Shown here piece after piece: positions 24,138 to 32,746 of a stretch of DNA of 64,000 nt. Location: positions 62,001 to 126,000 of the forward strand of contig NZ_JQMO01000003.1 in NCBI RefSeq assembly GCF_000744785.1. The letters are read 5' to 3'. The notes under the pieces are model-generated. The model was given only the letters and a program-made list of their open reading frames with translations, was not told where the DNA came from and searched no databases. The DNA comes from Kitasatospora azatica KCTC 9699. Its GTDB lineage: Bacteria > Actinomycetota > Actinomycetes > Streptomycetales > Streptomycetaceae. Position 1 is the stretch's first letter; each line of letters begins with the position of its first letter. Both the position numbers and the translations under genes were made by a program.

Positions 24138-24376
24138 GCCGAGCTCCTTGTCGTCGCTGTGATGGCGCCCTCCCGGGGCCCGGGAGGAGTAGAGGGCCGG
24201 CCCCGGCCGCGCGCAGACTACGCCCGGCCGGGAGCGCGGGTGCGCAGATCCGCGTGGACGGTCTTGCCGAACATCTCCAACGTGGCGCCCCAGTGCCCGC
24301 CGGTGAGCTCGTGCACCAGGGGCCCGATCGGCGTTTCGCCGGGGAGGAGGCCTGCTCGGCGGTCTAGTCTCGGGCC

Positions 24377-25216
24377 GTGAGCCAGGCCGAGCAGCGCGCC
24401 GAGGGCATGGGACCGTTCACCACCCGCGTCACGTGGCGCCTGCCCGGTGGCGGGGAGGCGGTCTGGGAGTCGCGGCTCGCGCGGCGTCGCGGAGTCCTCG
24501 CCGTCCGGGCACCGGGCGCGGAGGCCAGTGGGCATGCTCGTGCCGACGATGTGGCGGTCCGTCGCCTGCGGAGGCTCAACGCCATCGCCGCGACCGCCTT
24601 CGTCATCGGCGGGGCCCTGTTCGCGGCCGGTGCCGCCGTTGCCCAGTTCGGCTCCGGCGACGCCACCCAGCTCGCCTCGATCTACTTCGCCGGCGGCCTC
24701 TTCTTCAACACCGGCGGCTACACCTCGCTGCTGCAGGTGATCAACGCGCCCCGCCACGTGGTGGGCGGCCAGGCACTGGTCGCCCACCACTGGCGGTGGT
24801 GGAGCTACGAGCCGGAGCGAGTGGACTGGCTGAGCGCCTTCCTCCTGTTCACCGGCACCCTGGTGTTCGGCGTCAACCTTCTGAACTCCTTCCTCCAGGG
24901 ACTGAACGTCCACCAGATCAACCGGCTGATCTGGGTGCCCGACGTGGTGGGCTGCGTGCTGTTCCTGGCCTCCGGGCACCTCGCTCTGGTCGAGGTCTGC
25001 CACGGCCGGCCCCGCCTGCTCCCGCGCAGCCTCGGCTGGTGGATCGTCGCGGTGAACCAGCTCGGGTCCGTCCTGTTCATGGTCTCCGCCCTCGCCGCGT
25101 ACACCCGACCGGCCACCGGCAGCGCGGTCAACATCGACATCGCCAACTGGGGCACTCTCACCGGCGCCCTGTGCTTCTCTGCCGGCGGCGTCCTCCAACA
25201 CTTCGAACGCCCGTAG
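24377..25216 (+). CDS. Multi-pass membrane protein of unknown function
   Basis: About 279 residues with an N-terminal soluble part (TTRVTWRLPGGGEAVWESRL) and five hydrophobic segments: NAIAATAFVIGGALFAAGAA, IYFAGGLFFNTGGYTSLLQV, LSAFLLFTGTLVFGVNLLNS, VVGCVLFLASGHLALVEVCH and WIVAVNQLGSVLFMVSALAA. The INAPRH and HHWRWWSYEPERVDWLSA loops are distinctive. I believe related proteins occur in other actinomycetes, annotated as hypothetical or YrhK-like. The GTG at 24377 and the ATG at 24407 are both possible starts. Confidence 0.7.
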   Translation: MSQAEQRAEGMGPFTTRVTWRLPGGGEAVWESRLARRRGVLAVRAPGAEASGHARADDVAVRRLRRLNAIAATAFVIGGALFAAGAAVAQFGSGDATQLASIYFAGGLFFNTGGYTSLLQVINAPRHVVGGQALVAHHWRWWSYEPERVDWLSAFLLFTGTLVFGVNLLNSFLQGLNVHQINRLIWVPDVVGCVLFLASGHLALVEVCHGRPRLLPRSLGWWIVAVNQLGSVLFMVSALAAYTRPATGSAVNIDIANWGTLTGALCFSAGGVLQHFERP

Positions 25217-25240
25217 AACTCCGCCGACCTCACCGCCCGA

Positions 25241-25320
25241 CGCGGCCCGACGCGGCCCGACGCAGCCCGACGCAGCCCGACGCAGCCCGACGCAGCCCGA
25301 CGCAGCCCGACGCAGCCCGA
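25241..25320 (+). repeat. Eight tandem copies of a 10-bp unit
   Basis: The unit CGCAGCCCGA is repeated six times exactly (25261-25320), after two copies of CGCGGCCCGA. It begins about 24 bp after the stop codon of the membrane protein and ends about 55 bp before the glycosylase fragment. Perfect copies suggest recent expansion by slippage. Confidence 0.9.
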
Positions 25321-25375
25321 GAACACTGCCCCGGTCCGCAGAGCCAACGCTCCCCTCCTGAGAGTGCCACCGCAC

Positions 25376-25585
25376 GGGTCTGGATCCCAAGCACGCGGAC
25401 ACCGTGCAGCGCGTGGTGCGCCTGGCTCCGCGGCTGGAGGAGGCTCCGCCATGGACCACGACGCCGCCTTCGCACGCCTGACCCTGCTGCCCGGCATCGG
25501 CCCCTGGACCGCGGCGGAAACCCTGCACAGTCCAACGGCGACCCGGACGCCGTCTCGGTTGGCGAACACCAGCTGGCCGATTCCC
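25376..25585 (+). pseudogene. DNA-3-methyladenine glycosylase fragment, second copy
   Basis: The readable parts are LDPKHADTVQRVVRLAPRLE, then MDHDAAFARLTLLPGIGPWT and AAETL. After a slip near 25530 comes SNGDPDAVSVGEHQLAD. These are the middle and helix-hairpin-helix of the same AlkA-like family as the fragment at 9393-9677. The two pieces overlap across about 30 residues (LPGIGPWT to SVG), so they come from two gene copies and not from one gene that was split. Confidence 0.65.
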
Positions 25586-25936
25586 CGTCAAGTCAACGTG
25601 TTCAGACGCAGATTCAGAGTCAGAGTCCGAAGCCTGGCAGCGGGTGCCGTCGGCGGGCTGCCAGCGGACCGTGACGGCCAAGTCGCGCGCGGCCCGGGTT
25701 GGAGCACCGCGCCGGGGCGGCCGTTTCCGGCCTGGACGACGTCGACGCTGGAGCACCTGGACGTGCGCGGCCCGCCGGGGATCGTCGTGGCGCGGCGGCG
25801 GTCGGGTGGCCGGCCCGCCGGCTTCGCAGCCGTACCGGACGGTGGGCCACTGCGCCGTTTCCGGCCGCCGCCTTTGACCCGCGCGCGTACGGAACGTGCG
25901 CGCGCCCTGCCCCCGGGGCTCCGTCCGAACAGTTGG
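25586..25936. other. 350-bp stretch without a clear gene
   Basis: No gene is recognised. The start is AGTCAACGTGTTCAGACG, then a short run of GATTCAGAGTCAGAGTC. The rest is open in several frames with no domain-like sequence. Confidence 0.3.
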
Positions 25937-25978
25937 AGGCGCCCTCCCGGTCGCCACGCGGCGGTCGGGAGGGCGCCT
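25937..25978. terminator. Strong hairpin terminator
   Basis: AGGCGCCCTCCCG (25937-25949) pairs perfectly with CGGGAGGGCGCCT (25966-25978) around a 16-base loop. It lies about 40 bp past the stop of the large secreted protein on the minus strand and can end its transcript. Confidence 0.8.
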
Positions 25979-26019
25979 TGTCGGACGGTGCGTCAGTCCG
26001 GCCTTTCTGCGGGCGGGGG

Positions 26020-29000
26020 TCAGCCCCAGTTGCCCACCAACGGGACGTCGCCCGGGTTGCCGAACTTCTTGCTGTAGATCACCAGGTTGGAGTTCTCGGC
26101 GGCCCCGTAGAAGGTCTGGTCACCGGGCCGGTAGACGCCGATGGTCTCCTTGCCGGTGCCGTCCCAGTCGCCCTTGATCGGGATGTCGCCGGGGTTGCCG
26201 AACCTGACGCCCGGGCGCGGGTTCTCCGTCTGGTTGGAGTCGTTCAGGTAGAAGGTCTGGGTCTGCGGGTCGTAGACGGCGACGGTGGTGGTGCCGTTGC
26301 CGTCCCAGTCGCCGACCAGCGGCTTCCAGCCCGGATTGCCCAGTTTGATCCGGTACTTGACGCTGGAGTTGTCGTCGGAGAGGTAGAAGGTCTGGTCACC
26401 GGGCCGGTAGACGCCGACCGTGGTCCGCCCCTGCCCGCTCCAGTCGCCGACCAGCGGGATGTCACCGGGGACCCCGAACGGGAAGGTGGCGGCCACGGTG
26501 GCGTTGTCGTTCGACAGTTGGAAGGTCGCGGTGTCGGGGTGGTAGACGCCGATGGTGTCGGTGCCCGGCCCGCTCCAGTGGCCGACCAGCGGGACGGCGT
26601 TGCCGCCACCGCCGAATACGGTCTGCCCGGTGTACCAGCCGTTGTGGGCGGCCTCGCCCAAGCTGGCGTCCGAGGGCCGGTACACGCCCACCGAGGCGGG
26701 CGCCGACGTGGGCGTGGCGTTGACCACGGCAGTGCCGATCTTCTGCTGGGCCGCGACGGTCAGCGGCACCTTGTTCGGCTGGTCCGGGCCGAGCCAGCGG
26801 AAGTTCTGCAGGTAGACGACTCGGGGGTCCTGCGCGGCGATCGCGCGGTACTGCGCGTTGTACGCCGCGATGTCCGCATCGGTCTTGCCGGGGTAGCAGC
26901 CGTCGGCGACGCCCTGCTCGTTGGTGGACTCCGGGAAGAGCATCAGGTGCTGGTCCGGCGAGGAGAGGAAGGTCTTCAGGTTCGCCAGCCGCCACTGGAT
27001 CTCGCCGCGGCCCACGCAGTAGTAGTCGAAGCCGACGATGTCGACGGTGGACGGGATCGGCGCGCCCTGCTCGGCGTTCCAGTGGTCGAGGCTCATGATC
27101 AGCATCTTGTCCGGGAACGCGGCCCTGATCTGCTCGGCCTGCGTCTGGACCTGCGCGGGGCTCAGGCCGTGCGAGTAGGCCTCGTCCGTCAGGTCTACGG
27201 CGGAGATCTTGTCGATGTTCGGTCCGATGCGCTGCACCAGGTCGAGCAGGTTCTGCGCGGCGTTCGGGTTCGGGTTGACCTGCCAGTCACCCGGCGAGCG
27301 CGGGACCACCGTCTCCTGGTTGAGGTCGATCACGCAGGAGGCCGGTAGGCACTGGTCCAGGAAGTCCAGGCGGCGGTCCTGGTCGCGCAGGTAGGTGTTG
27401 AAGTTGGTCCACCGCGCCACCTCCGGCGCGTGGTTGGCGCCGTTGTTCGGCCAGTTCGGGTCCCGGATGTCGAAGAACCCGTAGTAGCCGAGCCCGCCCA
27501 GCATGGAGACCCGCAGGTCGTCCACCGTGGTGACCTGGCCGGTGGCCGAGTGGTGGGCGCCGAGCGAGAGGTAGCCGTCGCGGGGCAGCTGGGCGGCGGT
27601 GCGGCCGGAGAACACCGTCGCGCCGTTGACCTTCACGGTCGCCTGCTGCCGGTCGCCGCTCGCCAGCGCGAGCGACACCTCGTAGGAGCCGGCCGGCGCG
27701 ACCGCGGCCAGGGCGGTCGGCGTGCCGCCCTGGAAGAGCGCCAGCCCGCCGTCGGCCTGGACGCGCAGGCCGAGCGCGACGTCCTCGGCGTCCACGGCGC
27801 CCGTGCCGCCCGAGGCGTTGCTGACGGCGAGCCAGGCCGAGTCCTGGCCGGAGGTGCTACCGACCAGCGGGGTCACAACGGCGTGCACCGTGTAGGCGCC
27901 GGTCGCAACGTCCGAGGTGGCCGGCTTGTTCAGGCGGACGGCCGAGGTGCCCTTGGGGAACGACAGCACGTTCGGGTTGGCCGGGCTGTTGACCTGCACC
28001 GAGCCCGCCGGCGGGTCGAGGGCCAGGCCCTTGACGCCCGATACGGCGGTGTAGTTGGCGGAGATCAGGCTCGGCTGACGGGCGCTGAGGTCCTGGTTGA
28101 GGCCGAAGTCGGCGGTGGCGTTGGGCGCGCCGTCGAAGGTGTCGACGAGCGGCTTGGCGCTGCGGGTGGCACCGGTGTCCACGGTGCTGACGTTCAGGCC
28201 GTGGCCGGCGCCGTCGCCGAAGGTGGTGACACGGTCCGGGCTGGAGAGGTAGGCGCCGAGGTAGAGGAACTCGCTGCCCGGCCAGCGGGTCACCCCGGCC
28301 GGAGCGGAGGCGGTGAACGGGGTGCCGTTCACCGTCAGGGTGACGGCCCGGTCGGCGCCGGTGGAGACGGTGAGCGAGACGGCGTACTGCGCCGTGGGCG
28401 TCACCGTGCCGGTCCAGAAGGGGGTTTCGCCGCCGCCACCGTGGAAGAGCGCGAGCTTGCCGCCCGAGGTGACGGTCAGGCCCAGGTCGACGTCGTCGCC
28501 GGTGACGTAGCCGTTGCTGCGGTGGCTGCGGCTCAGCACGATCGAGCCCCAGTCGCCGGCAGCGGTGTCACCGACGACCGGGTCGATCACCGTCGAGACG
28601 GTGTAGTGGCCGGTGCCGTCCGCGACAGCCGGCGCCCCGAGCATCACCGCGGAGATGCCCTTGGCGAACAGCAGCTTGTTCGGGTAGTCCGGATGGCTGG
28701 TCTGAACGAACCACTGGTCGGGCGCGATTGAGGTGTCCCAGCGGCCGGAGACCCGGGTGTAGGAGATCCCGTGCTGCCCTGCCGGGGGCGACTGCCGAGC
28801 GTCGAGCCCGACGTTCAGCCCGTACAGCGGGTCGGTGTCCAGGGCCGGGTCCAGCCGGAACGTGTCCGAGAAGGCGCGCGTGGTGTTGAGGTCCGCCGGC
28901 GTCGGCCCGGACCCGTCACCGGCTGACGCGGCGGCCGGTGCGGCAGCCGGTGCAACGGACGGTGCGGCAGCTGATGTAGCGGCCGGTGCGGCAGCCGCCG

Positions 29001-29091
29001 TGGCGGGTGAGAGGCCGGTTGGCAGCAGTGCCAGCGCGAGCGCCGAGGCGCCGGCGAGCAGCCCTCGGCCCAGGCGTTGAGTGAGTATCAC
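26020..29091 (-). CDS. Large secreted protein: two LamG-like domains, a TIM-barrel-like domain and FG-GAP-type repeats
   Basis: The 1023-residue protein starts with a Sec signal peptide (LLAGASALALALLPTGLSPA) and an alanine-rich linker. Two similar concanavalin-type domains follow at about residues 75-310 and 320-540 (for example FSDTFRLDPALDTDPLYGLN, VDTFDGAPNATADFGLNQD). A region that reads like a glycoside-hydrolase or lyase barrel comes next (YGFFDIRDPNWPNNGANHA, ISAVDLTDEAYSHGLSPAQV, MLIMSLDHWNAEQG, STVDIVGFDYYCVGRGEI, LMLFPESTNEQGVADG). The last 190 residues hold four repeats such as VGDWDGNGTTTVAVYDPQTQ, typical of FG-GAP/propeller-like modules. It is probably an exported polysaccharide-active enzyme, but the acid/base pair cannot be assigned. 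GTG 29091 is chosen from GGGAG upstream and the signal peptide. Confidence 0.85.
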   Translation of the reverse strand: MILTQRLGRGLLAGASALALALLPTGLSPATAAAAPAATSAAAPSVAPAAAPAAASAGDGSGPTPADLNTTRAFSDTFRLDPALDTDPLYGLNVGLDARQSPPAGQHGISYTRVSGRWDTSIAPDQWFVQTSHPDYPNKLLFAKGISAVMLGAPAVADGTGHYTVSTVIDPVVGDTAAGDWGSIVLSRSHRSNGYVTGDDVDLGLTVTSGGKLALFHGGGGETPFWTGTVTPTAQYAVSLTVSTGADRAVTLTVNGTPFTASAPAGVTRWPGSEFLYLGAYLSSPDRVTTFGDGAGHGLNVSTVDTGATRSAKPLVDTFDGAPNATADFGLNQDLSARQPSLISANYTAVSGVKGLALDPPAGSVQVNSPANPNVLSFPKGTSAVRLNKPATSDVATGAYTVHAVVTPLVGSTSGQDSAWLAVSNASGGTGAVDAEDVALGLRVQADGGLALFQGGTPTALAAVAPAGSYEVSLALASGDRQQATVKVNGATVFSGRTAAQLPRDGYLSLGAHHSATGQVTTVDDLRVSMLGGLGYYGFFDIRDPNWPNNGANHAPEVARWTNFNTYLRDQDRRLDFLDQCLPASCVIDLNQETVVPRSPGDWQVNPNPNAAQNLLDLVQRIGPNIDKISAVDLTDEAYSHGLSPAQVQTQAEQIRAAFPDKMLIMSLDHWNAEQGAPIPSTVDIVGFDYYCVGRGEIQWRLANLKTFLSSPDQHLMLFPESTNEQGVADGCYPGKTDADIAAYNAQYRAIAAQDPRVVYLQNFRWLGPDQPNKVPLTVAAQQKIGTAVVNATPTSAPASVGVYRPSDASLGEAAHNGWYTGQTVFGGGGNAVPLVGHWSGPGTDTIGVYHPDTATFQLSNDNATVAATFPFGVPGDIPLVGDWSGQGRTTVGVYRPGDQTFYLSDDNSSVKYRIKLGNPGWKPLVGDWDGNGTTTVAVYDPQTQTFYLNDSNQTENPRPGVRFGNPGDIPIKGDWDGTGKETIGVYRPGDQTFYGAAENSNLVIYSKKFGNPGDVPLVGNWG

Positions 29092-29367
29092 CGAGTAGTC
29101 GTCTCCCGGTCGTCGAATCGGCGGCGCGGGCACGCGTCGCCGAGGGGAGAGCGGACACAGCGGTGTCGTACCAGCTCAGCGACCTTCCCCCCGGGCGCGA
29201 TCATAGAGGGTGGATACGAACAGCCGCGCCGAGCCGGGCCGGCCAACGCCGTCCCTGCCTCCTCCGTCTGCCGGCTCGTCTCCCGGAGGGCGGCCGACAG
29301 GGCGCGGGCCTCGTGTCCAGCGGCCACGGCGCGCAGCTCACGCGGAGCACCCGGGCACACGCGCCGT

Positions 29368-30159
29368 TCAGGGCAGTATCACCCGGGGCAGCCTGGACCC
29401 TCCTGGAGCCATGCTGCTCTCCCCGTCTCCAGCAGGCGGCAGTTGCCGCGGCAGCTTCGGAGTGCAGTCCTGAAGCCAGTCGCGGTGAGCCCTGCCGACA
29501 ATGGGGAAGGACACCGGCTCGGTCGCCGGGCCGGTGTCGCGCAATACGTCGGCCTGCAGCATGCCCTGCGGCCACCACGGCGCCAGGCAGCTGTACACGA
29601 TCAGCCTCGCGCCGGCCGGGGACTCGATGGTGCCGACCTCCTTGAGGTCGATGGGCACTCCGACGCAAGTCAGGCTGTGCGCCTGCTCGCGGCTGGCGAG
29701 GAGCACGGTCAGAAAGCCGAGTTCTTGGGCCGCTTGGCCCCGGCCCACGTCCACGGCCCCCGGGCCCCAGATGCTCTGGAGGCCGGGTGCGGTGCCAGTC
29801 GGGAGACGCCAGTCCGTGTAGCAGCTGTACTCGCGCATGCCCGGCTCGTAGCTCCCCCAGCACAGGCCGTGATCAGTTGTCGGCTGGATGACCTGAGCGG
29901 ACTGCCCGTTCAGGTACGTGATGATCGGATCACCGACCGGCTGCTTCCCCTGATCATTCCACTCCTGCACGAACTGCTGCTCGACGTCCTTCAGTTGCCC
30001 AGCCGACAACGGGGCCCGGGAGGGCCGCTCGACAGGCGGATGCACGCCGGGTTCCGCAACCGACCGGCCCCCGCCCGGTCCGGGCCCCGCCTGGGCGGCG
30101 GACACCGCCAGCACCGCCAGCACCGCACCGGCTGCGGCGACCCGACTGACCTTGCTCAT
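29368..30159 (-). CDS. Secreted protein of unknown function
   Basis: The 263-residue protein has a Sec signal peptide (VAAAGAVLAVLAVSAAQAG) and ATG 30159 follows AGGGGGAGCC, a good site. The mature part has at least five cysteines (HGLCWGSYEPGMREYSCYTD, HSLTCVGVPIDLKEVG, LIVYSCLAPWWPQGML, DWLQDCTPKL), which fits disulphide bonding outside the cell. I do not recognise a domain. It is tandem to the 1023-residue protein, 277 bp upstream of its start. Confidence 0.7.
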   Translation of the reverse strand: MSKVSRVAAAGAVLAVLAVSAAQAGPGPGGGRSVAEPGVHPPVERPSRAPLSAGQLKDVEQQFVQEWNDQGKQPVGDPIITYLNGQSAQVIQPTTDHGLCWGSYEPGMREYSCYTDWRLPTGTAPGLQSIWGPGAVDVGRGQAAQELGFLTVLLASREQAHSLTCVGVPIDLKEVGTIESPAGARLIVYSCLAPWWPQGMLQADVLRDTGPATEPVSFPIVGRAHRDWLQDCTPKLPRQLPPAGDGESSMAPGGSRLPRVILP

Positions 30160-30834
30160 GGCTCCCCCTGCCGGACCCCTTCCACCGGCTCGCCCCCCGA
30201 CGAGTCACCTTGCGGCAGGATCCACTCGGAGGATACCCATCTCCGACCCCGCGTCACACTGCTCCGAACCCAACCCTCGTCGTACGACCGGGGTTTGGCC
30301 CGGCGCCCACCTCGGAGTTGATCCTCGCCTTGGTCACCTGCCGGCCGCGCTCCCCGCGCCACCGCGACCAGTAATGGGGAGTTTCCCCCAAGGTGGTGAG
30401 TTGAGTCCTCGACGCCCCCCAGGGACTGGAGGTGGCTGGCGCCAGATCAGGCCACCATGGGTGCTGGCGACAGCCTGCCCAACTGCGGCTCGCCGCCCGT
30501 CACCGAGCGCCGACCTCAGCGCGCGCTACGGCTGCGGGCCCTCCCCGAGCCCGCAGCGCAGCAGGGCCCGAGCGTTGGTGGGCACTGGAACGGCGCAGCA
30601 CCCGGCCGCTGCCCAGAATCGCAATGGTCTTGTCCTCAGGAGTGCTGGCCTGAATGTCTTTCAGAGGGGCGATATACAAGTTGATGTCCGGTTCGCGACT
30701 GGGGGGTTGAGTGAGGTTGGCGGGTCGGGTGTCCGAGTGCGGGGTCAGGGGCCGGGCTGAGTGATCACGTCCCGCGACCCGGAGTGAGTCTGGTCGATGT
30801 GAGCCCGTCGAGGTGTTGTGGCACCATCCCCGTT
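30160..30834. other. 675-bp stretch without a recognised gene
   Basis: I find no convincing coding frame. The first 60 bp should hold the promoter of the secreted protein on the minus strand. The part near 30640-30790 is slightly AT-richer and precedes the HEAT-repeat gene. Confidence 0.3.
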
Positions 30835-31740
30835 GTGGATGACCGTACGGATGACGTCGACTGGTCCGGCTTGTTCCATGCCTCGGGCCCCGCCGGCGAC
30901 ACCCCGCGGCATCTGGCAGCTCTCCTCGGCGACGATGCGGAGGATTCGGTCGCTGGGTACTCGCACCTGTGGTCGGTGACGCTTCGCCGGGAGGGCAAGG
31001 CCTGGCCTGCGACGGCGCCCACCGCGATGCTTGTCGCCGAGCTCTTGGACAATCCGCTGCTGGGGCCCGACGATCCCTCGCTGCCCGATGCCATGCTCGC
31101 CTACCTGTACGCGGTCGGCGCCGCCGCCGACCTCGGCGACCGGGCCGTGGAGATCCGTGCTCGCGTCAAGGACCGCGCACCGGAGCTGCGGGCCTGGACG
31201 GTCGAGTACCTGTCGGCCGATGCGGATGGCAGGGCTCGGATGTGGCAGGACGGCACGGGGCTGGGTGAACTCGTTCTCGATCAGGCGGTGCTCGCCTGCT
31301 TCGACGTGGTTCCCGTGCTCCTGCGGCGAACACTGCCGTACCTCGCGTCGGAACGTGCCAGGCGCAGGACATGTGCCGCCGCAGCTGTCGGGTCGCTGGC
31401 GCGGCATCCTGCGGCCTCCGCGCAACGTTCTGAGCTGCTGGAACAGTTGACGCCGATGGCCCGGGCCGCCGATTCCTCGTACGACCTGGCGACGATTGTG
31501 ATCGCCATCGGCCACCTCGGCGGCGACACGCGCCCCTGGCTGACTGACCCGCATGCAGGCGTTCGGGCCTGCGCGGCCCTGGCGTCCGACCTTGCCGGCG
31601 ACGACACAGCAAAGCAGGTGCTCGTGGAACTGGAGCGGTCGCCGCAAGCGTTCTTCAAGTCCTTTGGCGACCTGGCTCCACCCCTGCAGCTCCAGTTCAA
31701 GTCGTTCCAGGATCTGCTCACAGGACTGCGCGCGAGCTGA
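30835..31740 (+). CDS. HEAT-repeat-like protein
   Basis: From the GTG at 30835 the frame encodes 301 residues: VDWSGLFHASGPAGDTPRHL, AALLGDDAEDSVAGYSHLWS, PVLLRRTLPYLASERARRRT, CAAAAVGSLARHPAASAQRS and IGHLGGDTRPWLTDPHAGVR. These alternating helices with LAxLLxD and R..A..ALG patterns are typical of the HEAT/armadillo proteins that are common in streptomycetes. Such proteins bind other macromolecules; no partner can be inferred here. GTG 30784 is an in-frame alternative start. Confidence 0.75.
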   Translation: MDDRTDDVDWSGLFHASGPAGDTPRHLAALLGDDAEDSVAGYSHLWSVTLRREGKAWPATAPTAMLVAELLDNPLLGPDDPSLPDAMLAYLYAVGAAADLGDRAVEIRARVKDRAPELRAWTVEYLSADADGRARMWQDGTGLGELVLDQAVLACFDVVPVLLRRTLPYLASERARRRTCAAAAVGSLARHPAASAQRSELLEQLTPMARAADSSYDLATIVIAIGHLGGDTRPWLTDPHAGVRACAALASDLAGDDTAKQVLVELERSPQAFFKSFGDLAPPLQLQFKSFQDLLTGLRAS

Positions 31741-32007
31741 CGCCCGGTGTCCGCGACAGGGTTACGGTCGCGGCAGGGCGAACAGCCCCTGCTCGGCCTC
31801 GGCCAGGACTCCCCGCTCGGCGCAAGGCCCGCCTCTCACGGCTGCCCGTCCACAACGGATGAGGCCCTTGCCCCCCGTGCCCGGCTCGCCCCTGGCGCAG
31901 GAGGCGGGAGCCGAAACCGCTCGGGTGCCCGCGCACCCCGACGGCTTTCAGGACCGGGGCCGGGCCACCTTTCGGCCGGCTCCTACGAGTAGAGCTCTGT
32001 GCTGCGC

Positions 32008-32091
32008 GGAGAGTGCGCGGATCGAACGCGCGCGGGCTTGCGCCCGACGACGGCTTAGCAAGCCGCTGCCTTACCACTCGGCCAACTCTCC
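32008..32091 (-). tRNA. tRNA-Ser(GCU)
   Basis: The 84-nt minus-strand sequence has a 7-bp acceptor (GGAGAGT with ACTCTCC), a D-arm with GAGTGGTAAGG and an anticodon arm GCGGCTTGCTAAGCCG with anticodon GCU. It also has a long variable arm (GTCGGGCGCAAGCCCG), as expected for serine, and the T-arm GCGCGTTCGATCCGCGC. CCA is not encoded. It is upstream, by ten bases, of the next tRNA-like gene in genome order. Confidence 0.92.
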
Positions 32092-32101
32092 AAGTACTGC
32101 G

Positions 32102-32173
32102 CTGCCGGAGGAGGAATCGAACCCCGATCGCCTGATGCACAGCCAGGCGCGCTGCCAGTCACACCTTCCGGCA
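32102..32173 (-). tRNA. Non-canonical tRNA, anticodon GUG (His-like)
   Basis: The 72-nt minus-strand sequence has a perfect acceptor (TGCCGGA with TCCGGCA), an anticodon arm CCTGGCTGTGCATCAGG with loop CUGUGCA, and a T-arm with loop TTCGATT. Odd points are A instead of U at position 8, a weak D-stem (GTGT with GCGC), a mismatch in the T-stem, and G as the discriminator where bacterial tRNA-His has C opposite the extra G-1. It may be a phage-type accessory tRNA or a pseudogene. Confidence 0.55.
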
Positions 32174-32746
32174 CCGCCGGGCGGCACGAGAAGAGGCCAC
32201 CCGTCCGGGGACGTCCCCGGAGCGGCCCGGCCGGCGGCCGGTGAACGCGCTACGAGGAACTCCCGCGAGTCCGGGGACTCGAGGAGCGCTGATACCACCG
32301 CGTGCGGGTCAAGGCGTCCACGGTCGCGCTCCTTCCTGATCGTGCGGCCGATGAGCCCACTGTGCCGCACCACCAACGGCCCGGACAACCGGTTTACAAC
32401 CACCCCGGACCCCTACCGGCAGCCGCGGCGGCCGGACACGAGTGCGACCGCACCGACAACCGCCGCCCGGTGAGGTCCAGCCTCGCGTCGCCGGCCGATC
32501 GCACCGGGCCGCGCGCAGCGGTGGCGGGCGCGGTGCGGACGGCTTCACCGCAGGCCTGTGCAGTCGCCCTCGTGGCGCAGGGCGGCCTCGAAGTCCTGGC
32601 ATCCGCGCGCCTGCCGCAGCCGACGTACCGTCACGTTCTCCTATGGGGTCGGGCTCGCGGCCTGTCCTTCTTGATGTGGTACCGGGCTGACGTCCCCTCA
32701 TCTCCTGTGATTCAGTTGCCTCGACAGCGAGCATGGGGGTTGAGCG
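32174..32746. other. 570-bp stretch without a recognised gene
   Basis: Open frames exist on both strands but none looks like a real protein. The last part (CTCCTGTGATTCAGTTGC before the GTG at 32747) is likely promoter sequence for the methyltransferase. Confidence 0.35.

Noticed and set aside
25241..25320. 10-bp repeats as a possible CRISPR or iteron origin
   Set aside because: There are no spacers, and no replication protein or AT-rich melting region is next to them. Simple slippage explains them better.
27430..28731. A 433-codon plus-strand frame over the large secreted protein
   Set aside because: The sequence is Val/Gly/Arg-rich with no domain; the minus-strand protein has a signal peptide and repeated domains.
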